From Caulobacteraceae bacterium (GTDB taxonomy: Bacteria > Pseudomonadota > Alphaproteobacteria > Caulobacterales > Caulobacteraceae): 14,584 nucleotides of DNA. This document shows positions 1 to 6,645 of this stretch, piece by piece. The notes under the pieces are model-generated. The model was not told the DNA's origin. It worked only from the letters and a program-made list of their open reading frames with translations, and searched no databases. Positions within the stretch are counted from its first letter, which is position 1, and each line of letters starts with the position of its first letter. A program made the position numbers and the translations under genes. The stretch covers positions 1 to 14,584 of the forward strand of contig JAQGII010000450.1 in the NCBI GenBank assembly GCA_028291305.1, read 5' to 3'.

Positions 1-327
1 GTAGGCCGCCAGCAACTTGCCGCCCGGGGCGAACAGATAGGCGCCGCCGACGTTGGGGGTCTGGGCGAGGGGTGACAGGGCGTCTTCGGCCCAGGTCGCG
101 TCGTTGTTGTCCGCCAGCAGGGCGGCCTGCCGGGCGATCACCCGCGCCACCACGGTCTGGTGCCGGCGCAGCACGGTGCGCTCGGACATCCACTGCTGCA
201 GGATGAAGACGGCCGAGGCCGCCAGCAGCACGGAGACAGCCGTCAGCAGGGCCATGCCGGCGATGCGGCTCTGAAAGCTGCTCGCCGCTCCCTTGGAGAA
301 CCCAAACCTGAAAGACCGCTCGACCAT
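1..327 (-). CDS. Membrane-anchored sensor protein, N-terminal part (partial)
   Basis: An open frame runs leftward from ATG at 327 for 109 codons and leaves the window without a stop, so only the N-terminus is seen. The translation begins MVERSFRFGFSK. A single hydrophobic segment follows at about residues 25-44 (MALLTAVSVLLAASAVFILQ). After it comes an Arg-rich, probably extracytoplasmic helical stretch (RTVLRRHQTVVARVIARQAALLADN) that continues into a region resembling the start of a CHASE-like or double-helix sensor domain (ATWAEDAL...GGAYLFAPGG). This layout is typical of membrane histidine kinases, diguanylate cyclases and chemoreceptors, but the output domain lies outside the window. An in-frame stop lies 12 nt upstream of the ATG, so the start is close to here. 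The purine-rich GGGAG is only about 1 nt from that ATG, so the ATG at residue 25 is a possible alternative start. The sensor role is inference; the membrane anchor is visible. Confidence 0.6.
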   Translation of the reverse strand, partial: MVERSFRFGFSKGAASSFQSRIAGMALLTAVSVLLAASAVFILQQWMSERTVLRRHQTVVARVIARQAALLADNNDATWAEDALSPLAQTPNVGGAYLFAPGGKLLAAY

Positions 328-545
328 TCTCCCGCAAATCCATCACGCTGCGGGGCGGAGCCGCCGAGGATCGACCGGTATGAGTGGCCGTCCGCCGAGC
401 CGTTGCGGGCCAGTACTGACCACATGACCGGGCCGTCTGACACGAATGACGAATCGATTTTATTGCGGAGGTCCTAATGCTTCCCTTCCAACGACGGTTT
501 ACGGACTAGGGAAATTCTCGAATTGGCACAGCATGGAGTAGTTGC

Positions 546-560
546 TTAATCAAACGTTAA
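546..560. promoter_or_regulatory. CtrA-type binding site TTAA-N7-TTAA
   Basis: TTAA at 546-549, a 7-nt spacer (TCAAACG), and TTAA at 557-560 match the full CtrA consensus of Caulobacterales (TTAA-N7-TTAA) exactly. The site is 71 bp upstream of the ATG at 632, a suitable distance for activation or repression of that gene. A GATTC motif at 561-565, a GANTC substrate of the CcrM methyltransferase, directly abuts it. Binding by CtrA is inferred from the consensus and the presumed taxonomy. Confidence 0.55.
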
Positions 561-579
561 GATTCCTATAGCCAAGCTG

Positions 580-594
580 TTAACTTTCTGTTTA
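580..594. promoter_or_regulatory. Second, imperfect CtrA-like site TTAA-N7-TTTA
   Basis: TTAA at 580-583, spacer CTTTCTG, then TTTA at 591-594 differs from the CtrA consensus by one base and keeps the 7-nt spacing. A further TTAACC half-site begins at 597. The cluster sits 37-52 bp upstream of the start at 632, where it could overlap the promoter core. It is weaker than the site at 546-560. Confidence 0.35.
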
Positions 595-631
595 CCTTAA
601 CCATCCCGCAATTGGTGGATGGGGAACCAAA

Positions 632-964
632 ATGGACAAGGCTCTTGTGGCCCAAGGCGTGGCCAATCGTTTGTTCGCGACGGAAAAGGCGGTCGATACG
701 GCCATGGCGGAAGCTGCCAGCCTGATGACGTCGCTCATCGATGCGCGGTCTGAACTGCAACTGTCGGCGGTGGTCGGCGACGAAACCACGATGAAGGTGG
801 CGCAAGCCATCGCGACGCTGGCCCAGGCGCGTCAAGCCATTGTGGCCGCTCACAGCGACCTGGCCGACCTGAAGCTGCGTGTGGGCATCCGCACCAAGCT
901 GATCGGCGTGACCGACAAGCCGGTCCAAAGCTTCCTGGAAACGGACCTGCGTCGCGTCTCCTAA
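632..964 (+). CDS. Small helical protein of unknown function
   Basis: This 110-residue protein has no family I can name. It contains no Cys, Trp or Tyr and is rich in Ala, Leu and charged residues. It looks like two or three long amphipathic helices (about residues 3-40 and 50-88) followed by a basic tail (LKLRVGIRTKL...LRRVS). There is no signal peptide or membrane segment, so it is probably a small cytosolic protein, perhaps oligomeric. The ATG at 632 has a good ribosome-binding site, GGGGA at 621-625, 6 nt away. The upstream DNA holds a perfect CtrA-type box and a near-perfect one, which suggests cell-cycle-controlled expression (inference). The codon use matches a real gene of a GC-rich genome. 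I have a vague impression of similar Caulobacteraceae hypothetical proteins but cannot assign a role. Confidence 0.75.
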   Translation: MDKALVAQGVANRLFATEKAVDTAMAEAASLMTSLIDARSELQLSAVVGDETTMKVAQAIATLAQARQAIVAAHSDLADLKLRVGIRTKLIGVTDKPVQSFLETDLRRVS

Positions 965-972
965 ACCGCGAT

Positions 973-1001
973 TTCTGATCTGTTAACCAAAGCCGTATAA
1001 T
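973..1001 (+). promoter_or_regulatory. Possible promoter (TATAAT with weak -35)
   Basis: TATAAT at 996-1001 is a perfect -10 hexamer. TTCTGA at 973-978, 17 nt upstream, is a poor -35 match. A TTAACC half-site lies between them at 983-988. A transcript from here would start near 1008, inside the left arm of the hairpin that precedes the next gene, and so would escape full formation of that hairpin. A chance AT-rich match in this gap cannot be excluded. Confidence 0.25.
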
Positions 1002-1028
1002 CCCCGCCTCTGAACCTCAGGGGCGGGG
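1002..1028 (+). promoter_or_regulatory. Strong hairpin covering the ribosome-binding site of the next gene
   Basis: Positions 1002-1013 pair with 1017-1028 in a 12-bp stem (one G-U wobble, at 1009/1021) with a 3-nt ACC loop. The right arm contains AGGGG at 1019-1023, the likely Shine-Dalgarno of the gene at 1029, and the stem ends one base before its ATG. No T-run follows, so a simple intrinsic terminator for the preceding gene is less likely. The placement suggests translation control, or insulation of the downstream gene from read-through transcripts. The structure is directly visible; the function is inference. Confidence 0.5.
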
Positions 1029-1517
1029 ATGCTACATTCGTTTTACTCCCAGGTAGCCATCGTCGCCCTGGTGGTGATTTGCGGACTGGCGCTGTGGAAG
1101 GGCGCTCCGGCCGAACGGGCCGGCGCCTCGCTCATCCTGATCACCTGGATCATCACCCTCGTCGCCTCGGTCACCACCGTGAGGGGCAACAATCTTCCGG
1201 CCGTGGTCTATCTCGTATCCGACGCCATCCTGGCGGCCGGCCTGCTGATCCTGGCGATCCGCTACAGCAGCTGGTGGCTGGGCGCGGCCATGGCGCTGCA
1301 GGCGGTCGGCCTCAGCCTGCACGCCGCCTACTTCGCCGCGGACAAGTCCGAAGTCAGCATCGTGCAACAACAGCTCTATGTGCTCGGCAAGAACCTGGCC
1401 AGCGTGGCCATGCTCCTGGTGCTGTTGGCCGCGGTCCTCGCCGGCGTCCTCCAGCGGCGGCGCTCCGCCTCGGCCCGGGTCCGCGCGGCCGGGGTTTCCG
1501 CCCGGGCCGCCGGCTGA
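1029..1517 (+). CDS. Multi-pass inner-membrane protein of unknown function
   Basis: This 162-residue hydrophobic protein has about five predicted membrane segments, at roughly residues 7-23, 32-50, 57-77, 82-103 and 119-141. A short basic, Ala/Arg-rich C-terminal tail (QRRRSASARVRAAG...) probably faces the cytoplasm. A conserved-looking loop (VRGNNLP) follows segment 2. There is no cleavable signal peptide and no catalytic motif I recognise. The start is fixed by the absence of another Met until residue 88 and by AGGGG 5 nt before the ATG, although that site lies in a hairpin. The gene ends 4 bp from the tail of the convergent Nudix gene. It may be an orphan Caulobacterales membrane protein. 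Transport, sensing or assembly roles cannot be told apart from sequence alone. Confidence 0.75.
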   Translation: MLHSFYSQVAIVALVVICGLALWKGAPAERAGASLILITWIITLVASVTTVRGNNLPAVVYLVSDAILAAGLLILAIRYSSWWLGAAMALQAVGLSLHAAYFAADKSEVSIVQQQLYVLGKNLASVAMLLVLLAAVLAGVLQRRRSASARVRAAGVSARAAG

Positions 1518-1521
1518 CCCT

Positions 1522-2085
1522 TCAGGCGAACAGCTCCGGCCGCCGCACGCGCAGGGCCAGGATCAGGGCCAGGGTCTTCAGGTCGCGGACCTCGCCCGCG
1601 TCCACCTGCCGCGCCAGTTCCTTGAGCGGCAGTTCCAGGACTTCGATCTCTTCGTTCTCCGCCTCCAGCCCGCCCCCCGGGGCGATCCGGTCGGCGGCGG
1701 CATAGGGCGCTAGATACAGCCAGATGGCCTCGCTGGAGCCGCCGGGCGCCGACCAGGCCCTGGCCAGGGGCTCCAGGTCCGTCAGCCGCACCCCCAGTTC
1801 CTCCAGGGCTTCGCGCCGGGCGCCGGCCTCGGGCGTCTCGCCGGGATCGATGATGCCGGCGCAGGCCTCCATGATGTCGGCGCCCTCGCCGCAGAACAGC
1901 GGGCCCGGCCGGGGCATGCGCGCCAGCAGGGCCACGCCGCGCGCGGCGTCGTAGGGCAGCACCGCGGCCGCGGCGCCGTGATCCTCCAGCTGCCGGCTGA
2001 CCACCGCGCCGTTGGCCAGGCGCACCGTGAGCAGCAGGAAGCGGCCCCAGCCCTGGTAGATGACCTTCTGGTCCAAGATCTTCAC
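1522..2085 (-). CDS. Nudix hydrolase, NudK/ADP-sugar pyrophosphatase-like
   Basis: This 187-residue protein carries a full Nudix box (G-x5-E-x7-RE-x2-EE-x-G) beginning GIIDPGE and ending REALEELGV, at about residues 97-119. The box binds Mg2+ for cleavage of a nucleoside diphosphate linked to another moiety. The N-terminal part (YQGWGRFLLLTVRL...) and the length resemble the NudK (GDP-mannose) and ADP-ribose pyrophosphatase group, so a nucleotide-sugar or ADP-ribose substrate is likely. The exact substrate is not determinable. The start chosen is GTG at 2085, because AGGGAG lies 6 nt upstream and the translation then begins MKILDQK, as in relatives. A TTG at 2154 would add 23 low-complexity residues and has no ribosome-binding site. 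The gene is convergent with the membrane protein at 1029 and divergent from the epimerase gene. Confidence 0.88.
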   Translation of the reverse strand: MKILDQKVIYQGWGRFLLLTVRLANGAVVSRQLEDHGAAAAVLPYDAARGVALLARMPRPGPLFCGEGADIMEACAGIIDPGETPEAGARREALEELGVRLTDLEPLARAWSAPGGSSEAIWLYLAPYAAADRIAPGGGLEAENEEIEVLELPLKELARQVDAGEVRDLKTLALILALRVRRPELFA

Positions 2086-2201
2086 GCCGGTCTCCCTGAC
2101 GACGGTCACGGTGACGCTTAAGGGCTGGCGCCGCCGCGGTCCAGCGGCGTCCAAACCGCCGCCCGCGCGTTACCCTGTGCATCGCGATGGAGACGCAACC
2201 C

Positions 2202-3080
2202 ATGGGCCAGGACCTGCTGCTGCGGGCGGAGGGTATCGAAGCGGGCCTGCGTCCGGCGACCGGCGGCGCCTTCACCCACCTGACCGACCTGAGCGGCGCG
2301 CAGCCGGTCGAGCTGCTGCGCCGCGCCGCGCCGGGCTTCACCAACGTGCTGGACAGCGCCGGCTTTGCCCTGGTCCCCTTCTGCAACCGCGTGCGCGACG
2401 GCCGTTTCAGCTTCGGCGGACGCGAGGTGCGGCTGAGCCCCAACCTGCCGGGCCAGAAGCACCCGCTGCACGGCCAGGGCTGGCGCGGCGCCTGGGCCGT
2501 GGCCGACGCGGACGACGCCTTCGCCGAACTGGTGTTCGACCACGCCCCGGGCGAGTGGCCCTGGGCCTATCAGGCGCGGCTCAAGGTGGTCCTCGAGGAC
2601 CGCGGCATGACCGTCACGCTCAGCGCCCGCAACCTGTCGCCGGAGACGATGCCCTGCGGCCTGGGCCTGCATCCCTACTACCCCTGCGACAGCCGCACGG
2701 TGCTGGACGCCGAGGTGCAGGCGGTCTGGACCGTCGACGACGAGATCATGCCGGTGGAGCGGGTCGCCGCCGACGGTCGCTACGACCTGAAGGCGCGCCG
2801 CATCTGCGGGGCGGGGCTGGACAACGGCTACGATGGCTGGTCCGGCGAGGCCCTCGTCACCTGGCCCGACAAGGCGCGCGCGCTGCGCATCGCCTCCGCC
2901 GCGCCCCGCTTCCAGGTCTATGCCCCCGCCGAGGGCGGCCTGATCGCTGCGGAGCCGGTGACCAACGCCAACGGGGCGCTGAACCGTCCGCAGGACGAGT
3001 GGGAGGGCCTGGGCCTGCGGCGGCTCCAGCCGGGCGAGACGGCGGTCATGAGCGCGCGCTTTCAAGCTTTAAGCCTCTGA
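2202..3080 (+). CDS. Aldose 1-epimerase (mutarotase)-like protein
   Basis: The protein has 292 residues from ATG 2202. It belongs to the galactose mutarotase-like family, which interconverts alpha and beta anomers of aldoses in the cytoplasm. Numbered from the alternative ATG at 2187, visible family landmarks are NRVRDGRF (about 67-74), HPLHGQGWR with His95, GLHPYYP with His162 as the likely acid/base, and AAEPVTNANGALN with Glu256 as the catalytic base. It is shorter than the 346-residue E. coli GalM, as usual for the bacterial GalM-like subgroup. ATG 2202 has GGAG 9 nt upstream; ATG 2187 lacks a clear site but would add only 5 residues. The next gene, 73 bp downstream on the same strand, is galactonate dehydratase. 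This supports a role in supplying the right anomer for galactose oxidation. A hexose-6-phosphate epimerase is a less likely alternative. Confidence 0.85.
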   Translation: MGQDLLLRAEGIEAGLRPATGGAFTHLTDLSGAQPVELLRRAAPGFTNVLDSAGFALVPFCNRVRDGRFSFGGREVRLSPNLPGQKHPLHGQGWRGAWAVADADDAFAELVFDHAPGEWPWAYQARLKVVLEDRGMTVTLSARNLSPETMPCGLGLHPYYPCDSRTVLDAEVQAVWTVDDEIMPVERVAADGRYDLKARRICGAGLDNGYDGWSGEALVTWPDKARALRIASAAPRFQVYAPAEGGLIAAEPVTNANGALNRPQDEWEGLGLRRLQPGETAVMSARFQALSL

Positions 3081-3153
3081 CGGCGCCACCGAACCGCCGC
3101 CCCGACGTTTCAGCTTCGCCGTCCGTCTCCCGTTGGCCGCCAGGACCGTCCTC

Positions 3154-4296
3154 ATGAAGATTTCCGCCATCGACTGCTTCGCCGTCGCCCCGCGCTGGCT
3201 GTTCGTGCGCGTCTCGACGGACGACGGCGCGGAGGGCTGGGGCGAGGCCAGCCTGGAAGGCCACGCCGAAGCGGTGGAGGGCTCATTCGAGGCGCTGAAG
3301 GACCGCTTCCTGGGGACCGACCCCTTCCGCATCGAGGATGCCTGGCAGATCGGCTACCGCGGCGGCTTCTATCGCGGCGGGCCAGTGCAGATGTCGGCCA
3401 TCTCCGGCCTCGACCAGGCCCTGTGGGACCTCAAGGGCAAGGCCCTGGGGGTGCCGGTATGGCAGCTGCTCGGCGGCAAGCTGCGCGACCGGGTGGAGGT
3501 GTACGGCTGGATCGGCGGCGACCGCCCGCACGAGGCGGCCGAGGGCGCCCGCCAGCGCCGGGCGCAGGGCTTCGCCAAGGTCAAGATGAACGCCACCGAG
3601 GACCTCGGCTGGCTCGATTCCCCCAAGGCCCTGGACGCGGTGGTCGAACGCCTGGGCGCCGTGCAGGCGGTGGGCGTCGACGTGGGGCTGGACTTCCACG
3701 GCCGGGTGCACCGTCCCATGGCCAAGCAGCTGGCCCGGGCGCTGGAGCCCCTGCGCCCGCTGTTCATCGAGGAGCCGCTGCTGTCGGAGAACCTGGAGGG
3801 CCTGCAGCAGCTGGCCGGCATGACCAGCATCCCCATCGCCCTGGGCGAGCGGCTGTACGACCGCTGGGACTTCAAGCCGATCTTCGAGCGCGGCATCGCC
3901 GACATCGTCCAGCCGGACCTGTCGCACGCCGGGGGCATATCGGAGGTGCGCCGGATCGCGGCCATGGCGGAGGCCTACGACGTGGCGGTCGCACCGCATT
4001 GCCCCCTGGGACCCTTGGCCCTGGCGTCCTGCCTTCAATTGGCGGCTTGTACGCCGAATATCGTGCTGCAGGAGATGTCCTGGGGCATCCACTACAACAC
4101 GGGGGGCTACGACCTGGACACCTATCTCGCCGACACCGGCGTGTTCGCCGTCGAGGGCGGAACCGTGGCCGTGCCCGAGGGGGCGGGGCTGGGCGTGACG
4201 CTGGACGTCGACCGGGTGAAGGACGCGGCCAAGGACGGCCATCGCTGGCGCAACCCCGTGTGGCGACGCCCCGACGGGTCGTTCGCCGAATGGTGA
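3154..4296 (+). CDS. dgoD: D-galactonate dehydratase (enolase superfamily)
   Basis: This 380-residue protein follows E. coli DgoD closely along its whole length, judged from memory of that sequence (382 residues). It dehydrates D-galactonate to 2-keto-3-deoxy-galactonate in the De Ley-Doudoroff pathway. Catalytic residues are all present: Mg2+ ligands Asp180, Glu206 and Glu232, and acid/base residues His182 (in GLDFHGRV) and His282 (in APHCPLGP). The capping N-terminal domain includes PRWLFVR and GFYRGGPVQMSAISGLDQALWD, and the C-terminus ends in the DgoD-like WRNP.WRRPDGS.AEW. The start is ATG 3154, with AGGA at 3142-3145, 8 nt upstream. An in-frame codon at 3133 is rejected because family members begin MKI. 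The gene follows an aldose epimerase gene, and its stop overlaps the start of the phospholipase D gene. A related sugar-acid substrate such as D-fuconate is possible but less likely. Confidence 0.9.
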   Translation: MKISAIDCFAVAPRWLFVRVSTDDGAEGWGEASLEGHAEAVEGSFEALKDRFLGTDPFRIEDAWQIGYRGGFYRGGPVQMSAISGLDQALWDLKGKALGVPVWQLLGGKLRDRVEVYGWIGGDRPHEAAEGARQRRAQGFAKVKMNATEDLGWLDSPKALDAVVERLGAVQAVGVDVGLDFHGRVHRPMAKQLARALEPLRPLFIEEPLLSENLEGLQQLAGMTSIPIALGERLYDRWDFKPIFERGIADIVQPDLSHAGGISEVRRIAAMAEAYDVAVAPHCPLGPLALASCLQLAACTPNIVLQEMSWGIHYNTGGYDLDTYLADTGVFAVEGGTVAVPEGAGLGVTLDVDRVKDAAKDGHRWRNPVWRRPDGSFAEW

Positions 4297-5816
4297 GCGG
4301 ACCGCAAGCGGACCTGTTCCATCCGGGGGAAACCTGCTGGCGCGTGGAGACGGCCGACCGCGTGGCGCTGCTGCTGGACTCCAGCGCCTATTTCAGCGCC
4401 GCCCTATCGGCCATGCGCCGGGCCAAGCGTTCGATCATGCTGCTGGGCTGGGGGTTCGACCCGCGCACCCGCCTGCGCCCGGACCCTTCGGGCGAGGAGC
4501 GCGGTCCCGACGAGATCGGCCACCTGTTGCGCAAGCTGTCGCAGGAGCGGCCGGAGCTCGATATCCATGTGCTGATCTGGAAGTCGGCCCTGCCGGTGGC
4601 CGCCTCGCAGCACTTCTTCCCGCACCGGGCGCGCAAGTGGTTCACCGGCACGCGCGTCAATTTCCAGCTGGACGCCTCGGTCCCTTTCGGCGCCTGCCAC
4701 CACCAGAAGGTGCTGGTGATCGACGACGCCCTGGCCTTCTGCGGCGGGGGCGATTTCGGCGTCGACCGCTGGGATTCCACGGCCCACCTGGACCAGGACC
4801 GGCGCCGCATCATGCCGGGCGGCGCCGAGCATGCGCCGCGCCACGAGGTCATGATGATGCTGGACGGCCACGCCGCCCGGGCGCTGGGCGATCTGGCGCG
4901 CGAGCGCTGGCGCACCTCGCAGGAATGTCAGACCCTGCCCCCGCCGCCGCCGGGCCTGGCCACCGGCGCCGATCCCTGGCCGACCTTCGTGCAGCCCAGG
5001 TTCCGCAACGTCCGCGTGGCCATCGCCCGCACCCAGCCGGCCTGGCGCGGCCGCCCCGAGGTGCGCGAGACCGAGGCCCTGCATCTGAAGGCGATCGCCC
5101 AGGCCCGGCGCACCATCTACCTGGAGAACCAGTATTTCACCTCGGTCATCGTGGGCCAGGCCCTGGTCGAGCGGCTGATGGAGCCGGACGGGCCGGAGGT
5201 GGTGCTGGTGTCCACCCTGCACAGCCCCAGCTATTTCGACCGCTGGACCATGGATCGCACCCGCTGGCGGCTGGTGGAGCGGTTGAAGCGCGCCGACCGG
5301 CACGGGCGCTTCCGCGCCTTCTCGCCCCACACCGAGGAGGGGCATCCGATCATCGTCCATTCCAAGACCACCATCATCGACGACCGCGTGCTGCGGGTGG
5401 GCTCCACCAACCTCAACCACCGCTCCGCCGGGTTCGACACCGAGTGCGACGTGGCGTTGGAGGTCGCGCAAGGCGACGCCGCCGGCGCGGCGGCCGTGCT
5501 CGGCTTCCGCGCGCATCTGCTGGGCCATTACCTGGGCATCGGCGCCGCGGCGGTGGCCGCGGCGATCGAGCAGCACGGCGGGGTCGGGGCCGCGATCGAC
5601 GCCCTGGACACCGGCCGGCCGCGGCGGCTGGCGCCCCTGCCCCGGGTCATGATGGGGCCCCTGGCGGCGGTGGTGGCGGCCTATCACCTGGGCGATCCGG
5701 TCAGCCCGGCGGACTCCTGGCGGCCGCTGATGCGCCAGAAGCGGCTGTCGCCGTACGAGCGGGCCCTGGACGAGGCCGCGGCCGCTTCAGGCCAGGAAGC
5801 GAAAATCCACAACTAG
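4290..5816 (+). CDS. Phospholipase D / cardiolipin synthase-like protein (two HKD motifs)
   Basis: This 508-residue protein has two PLD catalytic motifs: HxKxxxxD at His138-Lys140-Asp145 followed by GGGDFG, and His357-Lys359-Asp364 followed by GSTNLNHRS. The pair forms one active site that hydrolyses or transfers phosphatidyl groups. The layout fits cardiolipin synthase-type or phospholipase D-type transphosphatidylases. No N-terminal membrane segments are evident, as in ClsB-type rather than ClsA-type enzymes. The substrate-binding NQYFTS motif (residues 280-285) is also typical. The start is ATG 4290, or GTG 4293. Both overlap the dgoD stop (TGA at 4294-4296), so translation is probably coupled to dgoD. 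The last 30 bp overlap the convergent EEP-family gene. Whether it makes cardiolipin, degrades phospholipid, or uses another substrate cannot be read from the sequence. Confidence 0.87.
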   Translation: MVSGPQADLFHPGETCWRVETADRVALLLDSSAYFSAALSAMRRAKRSIMLLGWGFDPRTRLRPDPSGEERGPDEIGHLLRKLSQERPELDIHVLIWKSALPVAASQHFFPHRARKWFTGTRVNFQLDASVPFGACHHQKVLVIDDALAFCGGGDFGVDRWDSTAHLDQDRRRIMPGGAEHAPRHEVMMMLDGHAARALGDLARERWRTSQECQTLPPPPPGLATGADPWPTFVQPRFRNVRVAIARTQPAWRGRPEVRETEALHLKAIAQARRTIYLENQYFTSVIVGQALVERLMEPDGPEVVLVSTLHSPSYFDRWTMDRTRWRLVERLKRADRHGRFRAFSPHTEEGHPIIVHSKTTIIDDRVLRVGSTNLNHRSAGFDTECDVALEVAQGDAAGAAAVLGFRAHLLGHYLGIGAAAVAAAIEQHGGVGAAIDALDTGRPRRLAPLPRVMMGPLAAVVAAYHLGDPVSPADSWRPLMRQKRLSPYERALDEAAAASGQEAKIHN

Positions 5817-6521
5817 CGGCAGGTGGTCGGAGGCCAGCCGGGCCAGGGGCGCGGCGAAGGCCTCCACGCTGGTGACGGCGATCCCGGGGCTGACGAACAC
5901 ATGGTCTATGGCCAGCATCGGGAAGCGCGAGGGGAAGGTGGGTACGGCCCGGCGCCTGCGCGCGCCGTGGCGCGCGTCGCGCAGGGTCCGCGCCAGAATC
6001 CGGTAGGTCGAGGCATAGGGCGTGGCGTTGAAGTCGCCCAGCACGATCAGCGGGTCGGCGCGGGCGCCGCCGCCGATCCAGTCCGGCCCCATCAGGGCCT
6101 CCGCCTGCGCCCGCTGTTCGTGCGGCACCAGCCCCAGATGGGTGTTGAGCACCTGCAACCGCCGGCCCTCGATCTCCAGCCCCAGCCACAGGGCGCCGCG
6201 CGGCTCCAGCCCGCGGATGGCCCGCGATCCCGGCAGGGGCCCGGCCTTGATCACCGTCAGCGGGGCGCTGGTCAGGATGGCGTCGCCATAGCGCTCCTCC
6301 TCCACCCGCATGGCGGCGTGGAAGTGGAAGCTCATGCCCAGGCGGTGGGCGATGGCGTGGGCCTGGTCGACCGTGTCGGTGCGCTGGCGGCAGACGTCCA
6401 GCTCCTGCAGTGCGACGATGTCCGGCCGGCACTGGGCGATGACCGCGGCTACGCGGCCCACGTCCAGCCTGCCGTCGACCCCGACGCAGCGATGCACATT
6501 GTAGGTCACGATCCGCGGCAT
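5787..6521 (-). CDS. Endonuclease/exonuclease/phosphatase (EEP) family protein
   Basis: This 244-residue protein has the whole DNase I-like EEP signature: N8 in VTYNVHRC, E40 in ALQELD, NTHLG (126-130), GDFN (162-165), IDHVF (205-209) and SDHLP (231-235). These residues bind Mg2+ and cleave phosphodiester or phosphomonoester bonds. Family members include DNases, inositol phosphatases and sphingomyelinases, so the substrate is open. It resembles the YbhP-like group. The start is ATG 6521 because the core begins at once with [12 protein letters not shown] at 6596 would add 25 residues and is unlikely. The ribosome-binding site is weak. No signal peptide is visible, so it should be cytosolic. 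In E. coli, ybhP sits next to the PLD-type clsB; here the EEP gene is convergent with a PLD gene and overlaps it by 30 bp. Confidence 0.87.
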   Translation of the reverse strand: MPRIVTYNVHRCVGVDGRLDVGRVAAVIAQCRPDIVALQELDVCRQRTDTVDQAHAIAHRLGMSFHFHAAMRVEEERYGDAILTSAPLTVIKAGPLPGSRAIRGLEPRGALWLGLEIEGRRLQVLNTHLGLVPHEQRAQAEALMGPDWIGGGARADPLIVLGDFNATPYASTYRILARTLRDARHGARRRRAVPTFPSRFPMLAIDHVFVSPGIAVTSVEAFAAPLARLASDHLPLVVDFRFLA

Positions 6522-6564
6522 CGACTGCTCGTACGCTTCCCTGGGGAAAGGGGAAAGCCGGGTT

Positions 6565-6587
6565 GACTTAAGTCGGTTCCCCGACTT
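6565..6587. repeat. Nested inverted repeats in a divergent promoter region
   Basis: GACTTAAGTC at 6565-6574 is a perfect 10-bp palindrome. Overlapping it, AAGTCGG (6570-6576) and CCGACTT (6581-6587) form a 7-bp inverted repeat around TTCC. Both lie in the 124-bp gap between the divergent EEP gene and kinase gene. The sequence TTGACT at 6563-6568 inside this block could be a -35 element for the kinase. A regulator operator or an RNA hairpin are both possible; no T-run follows. Confidence 0.4.
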
Positions 6588-6645
6588 TGCTCGCAACCGC
6601 GCCTTTACCTTTACTGTTGAGTGTACTCGGCAGGTGGGGAAACCA

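Larger units (their letters stand above)
328..631. other. Intergenic regulatory region between divergent genes
   Basis: About 300 bp separate the minus-strand sensor gene from the plus-strand gene at 632. The left half (328-450) is GC-rich and I recognise nothing in it. The right half (about 475-610) is clearly AT-richer than the rest of the window. It carries two CtrA-like boxes (listed separately) and two GANTC sites, at 451-455 and 561-565. A very short open frame at 477-509 (MLPFQRRFTD, 10 codons plus stop) is preceded by GGAGG at 467-471. It is too short to call as a gene. The regulatory elements could serve the gene at 632, the divergent sensor gene, or both. Confidence 0.6.

Noticed and set aside
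1376..2443. Minus-strand frame spanning the Nudix gene and part of the epimerase gene
   Set aside because: It is out of frame with the Nudix box and rich in Arg/Gly/Pro. Both true genes are well supported.
3423..4289. In-frame upstream extension of the phospholipase D gene through dgoD
   Set aside because: It overlaps dgoD in another frame and encodes a Gly/Arg/Pro-rich shadow. The real start is at 4290-4293 at the dgoD stop.
6560..6580. EcfG-type (general stress) promoter on the minus strand starting with GGAAC
   Set aside because: GGAAC is present on the minus strand near 6576-6580, but no CGTT lies 16-17 nt downstream.
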